NCBI GenBank assembly: GCA_032433765.1
Contig: JAVIAB010000059.1
Coordinates: 56,716,603 to 56,780,602, forward strand
Origin: Megaustenia siamemsis
Taxonomy: Eukaryota > Mollusca > Gastropoda > Stylommatophora > Ariophantidae
Direction: 5' to 3'
Length of the DNA stretch: 64,000 nt
Numbering within the stretch: the stretch's first letter is position 1; the number at the start of each line of letters is the position of its first letter. The notes under the pieces were generated by a model that worked only from the letters and a program-made list of their open reading frames with translations, did not search any database and was not told the DNA's origin. Both the position numbers and the translations under genes were made by a program. Below are positions 62,902-64,000 of this stretch, piece by piece.

Positions 62902-62997
62902 GTACCATTCCACTTTAATCAAAGGTCACTCACCTACAACACTATCTTGCCACTGAGACATAATAATATTGTAAATAAAGTAATTTGTCCACCTGGA
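62902..62997 (+). repeat. direct repeat, right copy
   Basis: Second copy of 62538-62633. Confidence 0.88.
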
Positions 62998-63238
62998 TAT
63001 ACTGCTTTGTAATAACAACTACATTCATACAAAACACATAAAAAATGAGGGAATAGGCATAAACGTAGAGACTAACCGTGAGTAAGATGGAGGGTCAACA
63101 ACAATAACATCAGTCTCACATGACAGTGACTGAAGTTGTCAGATAAGCTGCAGCTAAAATTGTTTATTTCTCTCAGAAACTGAGATGGTATAGATGAGAA
63201 TTATGGAAGTTTCAGGCTGTCTGTTGGCATCAGAGTCA
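62998..63238. other. non-genic stretch
   Basis: Nothing recognised. Confidence 0.4.
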
Positions 63239-63239
63239 T

Positions 63240-63482
63240 CAAAGTAAAACATAAGTATAGAGTTCCCTCTACACATTATGACATATTGGAAATGTGGTGT
63301 TACTGCCATATTTTATAATAACCAGTGGTGTATAGTGTGGGTGATGTAGTCTATACTACTAGCATGCTAGGCTGCCATATTATCCCAGAAAAATCTGGTA
63401 CCCATTTAAGGCTGGTTTAATCTAGGAGCTATCATTGGGTTTGAACCCAACCTTATGTACTTAATAGTCCAGTTCATTAACC
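63240..63482 (-). mobile_element. SINE S2-like, copy d, head split by LINE D
   Basis: cagaaaaatctggtacccat and ttaaggctggtttaat match S1/S2 bodies; the reversed head (gggtttgaacccaacc; agttcattaacc) is cut by the D insertion and resumes at 63729 (attaacctttaagctgccac). Confidence 0.75.
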
Positions 63483-63728
63483 ATTCTATCTATCTATCTA
63501 TCGACCTTTCCAGCCATAGCCAGCCCATAGGGCGTAGACCAAGATACTCCTTCTCTTATCTGAATTTTTTTGTTCCAGCAGTTTTCAATTCTTTTAAAGA
63601 TATTTTATCAAATCTCGCCATTTGTCTCTGTTCTGTGCAAGCAGCTCTATCTCATTGAGGGAGCCAAATACTGCTGCTCTTGCCTCTCTCAATGTTCTTC
63701 TCAGTGTCTCTCTGGGTCTTCCTCAATT
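63483..63728 (-). mobile_element. LINE family D, short 3' fragment
   Basis: (TCTA)n, then gacctttccagccatagcca, gcccatagggcgtagaccaa and the reverse of the LIKYL/RTLRE end. A 7-bp duplication, attaacc, lies at 63476-63482 and 63729-63735. Confidence 0.88.
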
Positions 63729-63735
63729 ATTAACC

Positions 63736-64000
63736 TTTAAGCTGCCACAATTCGCTTCAGAGTCATCAAACTATGAGTTATAAACCAAGGCTGATTTAAA
63801 AACTCTACTCCATCCTCACATTGTGGTCTCAGAAATATGTCACTTAATTTGCTAAAGGCAATAAAATCAAATAATGAATGGTCCATGATGAAGTCAAATT
63901 AATTAACTGAAAAGTGAAAACATCACAGCTTCACTTTGAGCTATGGCAAAATGCCAACAATAAATACTTTTTCAAGATCAAACAATTAAGAAGCTTACTA
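63736..64000. other. window end, nothing recognised
   Basis: AT-rich unique DNA after the rest of the S2 head. Confidence 0.4.

Overview
This window is animal nuclear DNA, most likely from a lophotrochozoan and probably a gastropod mollusc. It is AT-rich and has split genes with canonical GT/AG introns. It is crowded with non-LTR retrotransposon remains, tRNA-derived SINEs and long minisatellites. A Nimb/I-type element with endonuclease, reverse transcriptase and RNase H supports the molluscan guess, but the species cannot be named from the sequence alone. Nothing looks bacterial or viral.

Three host genes can be reconstructed by exon, reading phase and splice site. (1) On the + strand, four exons at 8270-8398, 10876-11005, 22326-22479 and 24246-24412 encode the C-terminal half of a heterotrimeric G-protein alpha subunit. 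The exon lengths of 129, 130 and 154 bp are those I know from vertebrate Gi/Gq-type genes, and all junction phases fit. The protein is odd: switch II reads DVDGH instead of DVGGQ, and the receptor-coupling tail is missing. (2) On the - strand, a two-exon gene (39404-38840, then 34899-34808) encodes a UPF0690/C1orf52-like protein. (3) On the - strand, exons at 61240-61181, 53905-53820, 52155-52027, 49991-49877 and 46306-46125 encode the glutamate-cysteine ligase regulatory subunit (GCLM), with a possible further 5' exon near 62363-62284. One more possible exon (31075-30931, - strand) was not recognised.

The rest is mainly mobile DNA. I use working letters. A and A-prime are LINE 3' ends with (ATG)n tails. 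B is a second LINE with a (ATG)n tail. C and D are RTE-like LINEs. E is a LINE with RNase H. F and J are other LINE 3' ends. G is a short element that shares its ends with the RTE-like LINEs. H is an unclassified 654-bp insertion. S1 and S2 are tRNA-derived SINE subfamilies, and K, L, M and N are further short repeats, mostly tRNA-like. Many copies have readable target-site duplications (TSDs), so insertion order can be read: Nimb inside A (421-5282), S1 and D inside a full-length C (55222-59769), Nimb inside D (20585-21360), D inside S2 (63240-63750), and S1 inside E (11983-12480).

Layout: 1-5500 nested A/Nimb; 5500-8270 sparse DNA and C/T-rich minisatellites; 8270-24412 the G-alpha gene, whose introns carry 23-, 36-, 71-, 31- and 42-bp tandem arrays; 25000-34500 LINE and SINE debris; 34800-39400 the UPF0690-like gene; 40000-46000 repeats; 46125 to about 62400 GCLM, its introns filled by LINE C, SINEs and minisatellites; 62400-64000 repeats. 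The long apparent reading frames at 14499-17158, 17582-19107, 23640-24326 and 47118-47882 are products of tandem arrays whose units lack stop codons, not genes.
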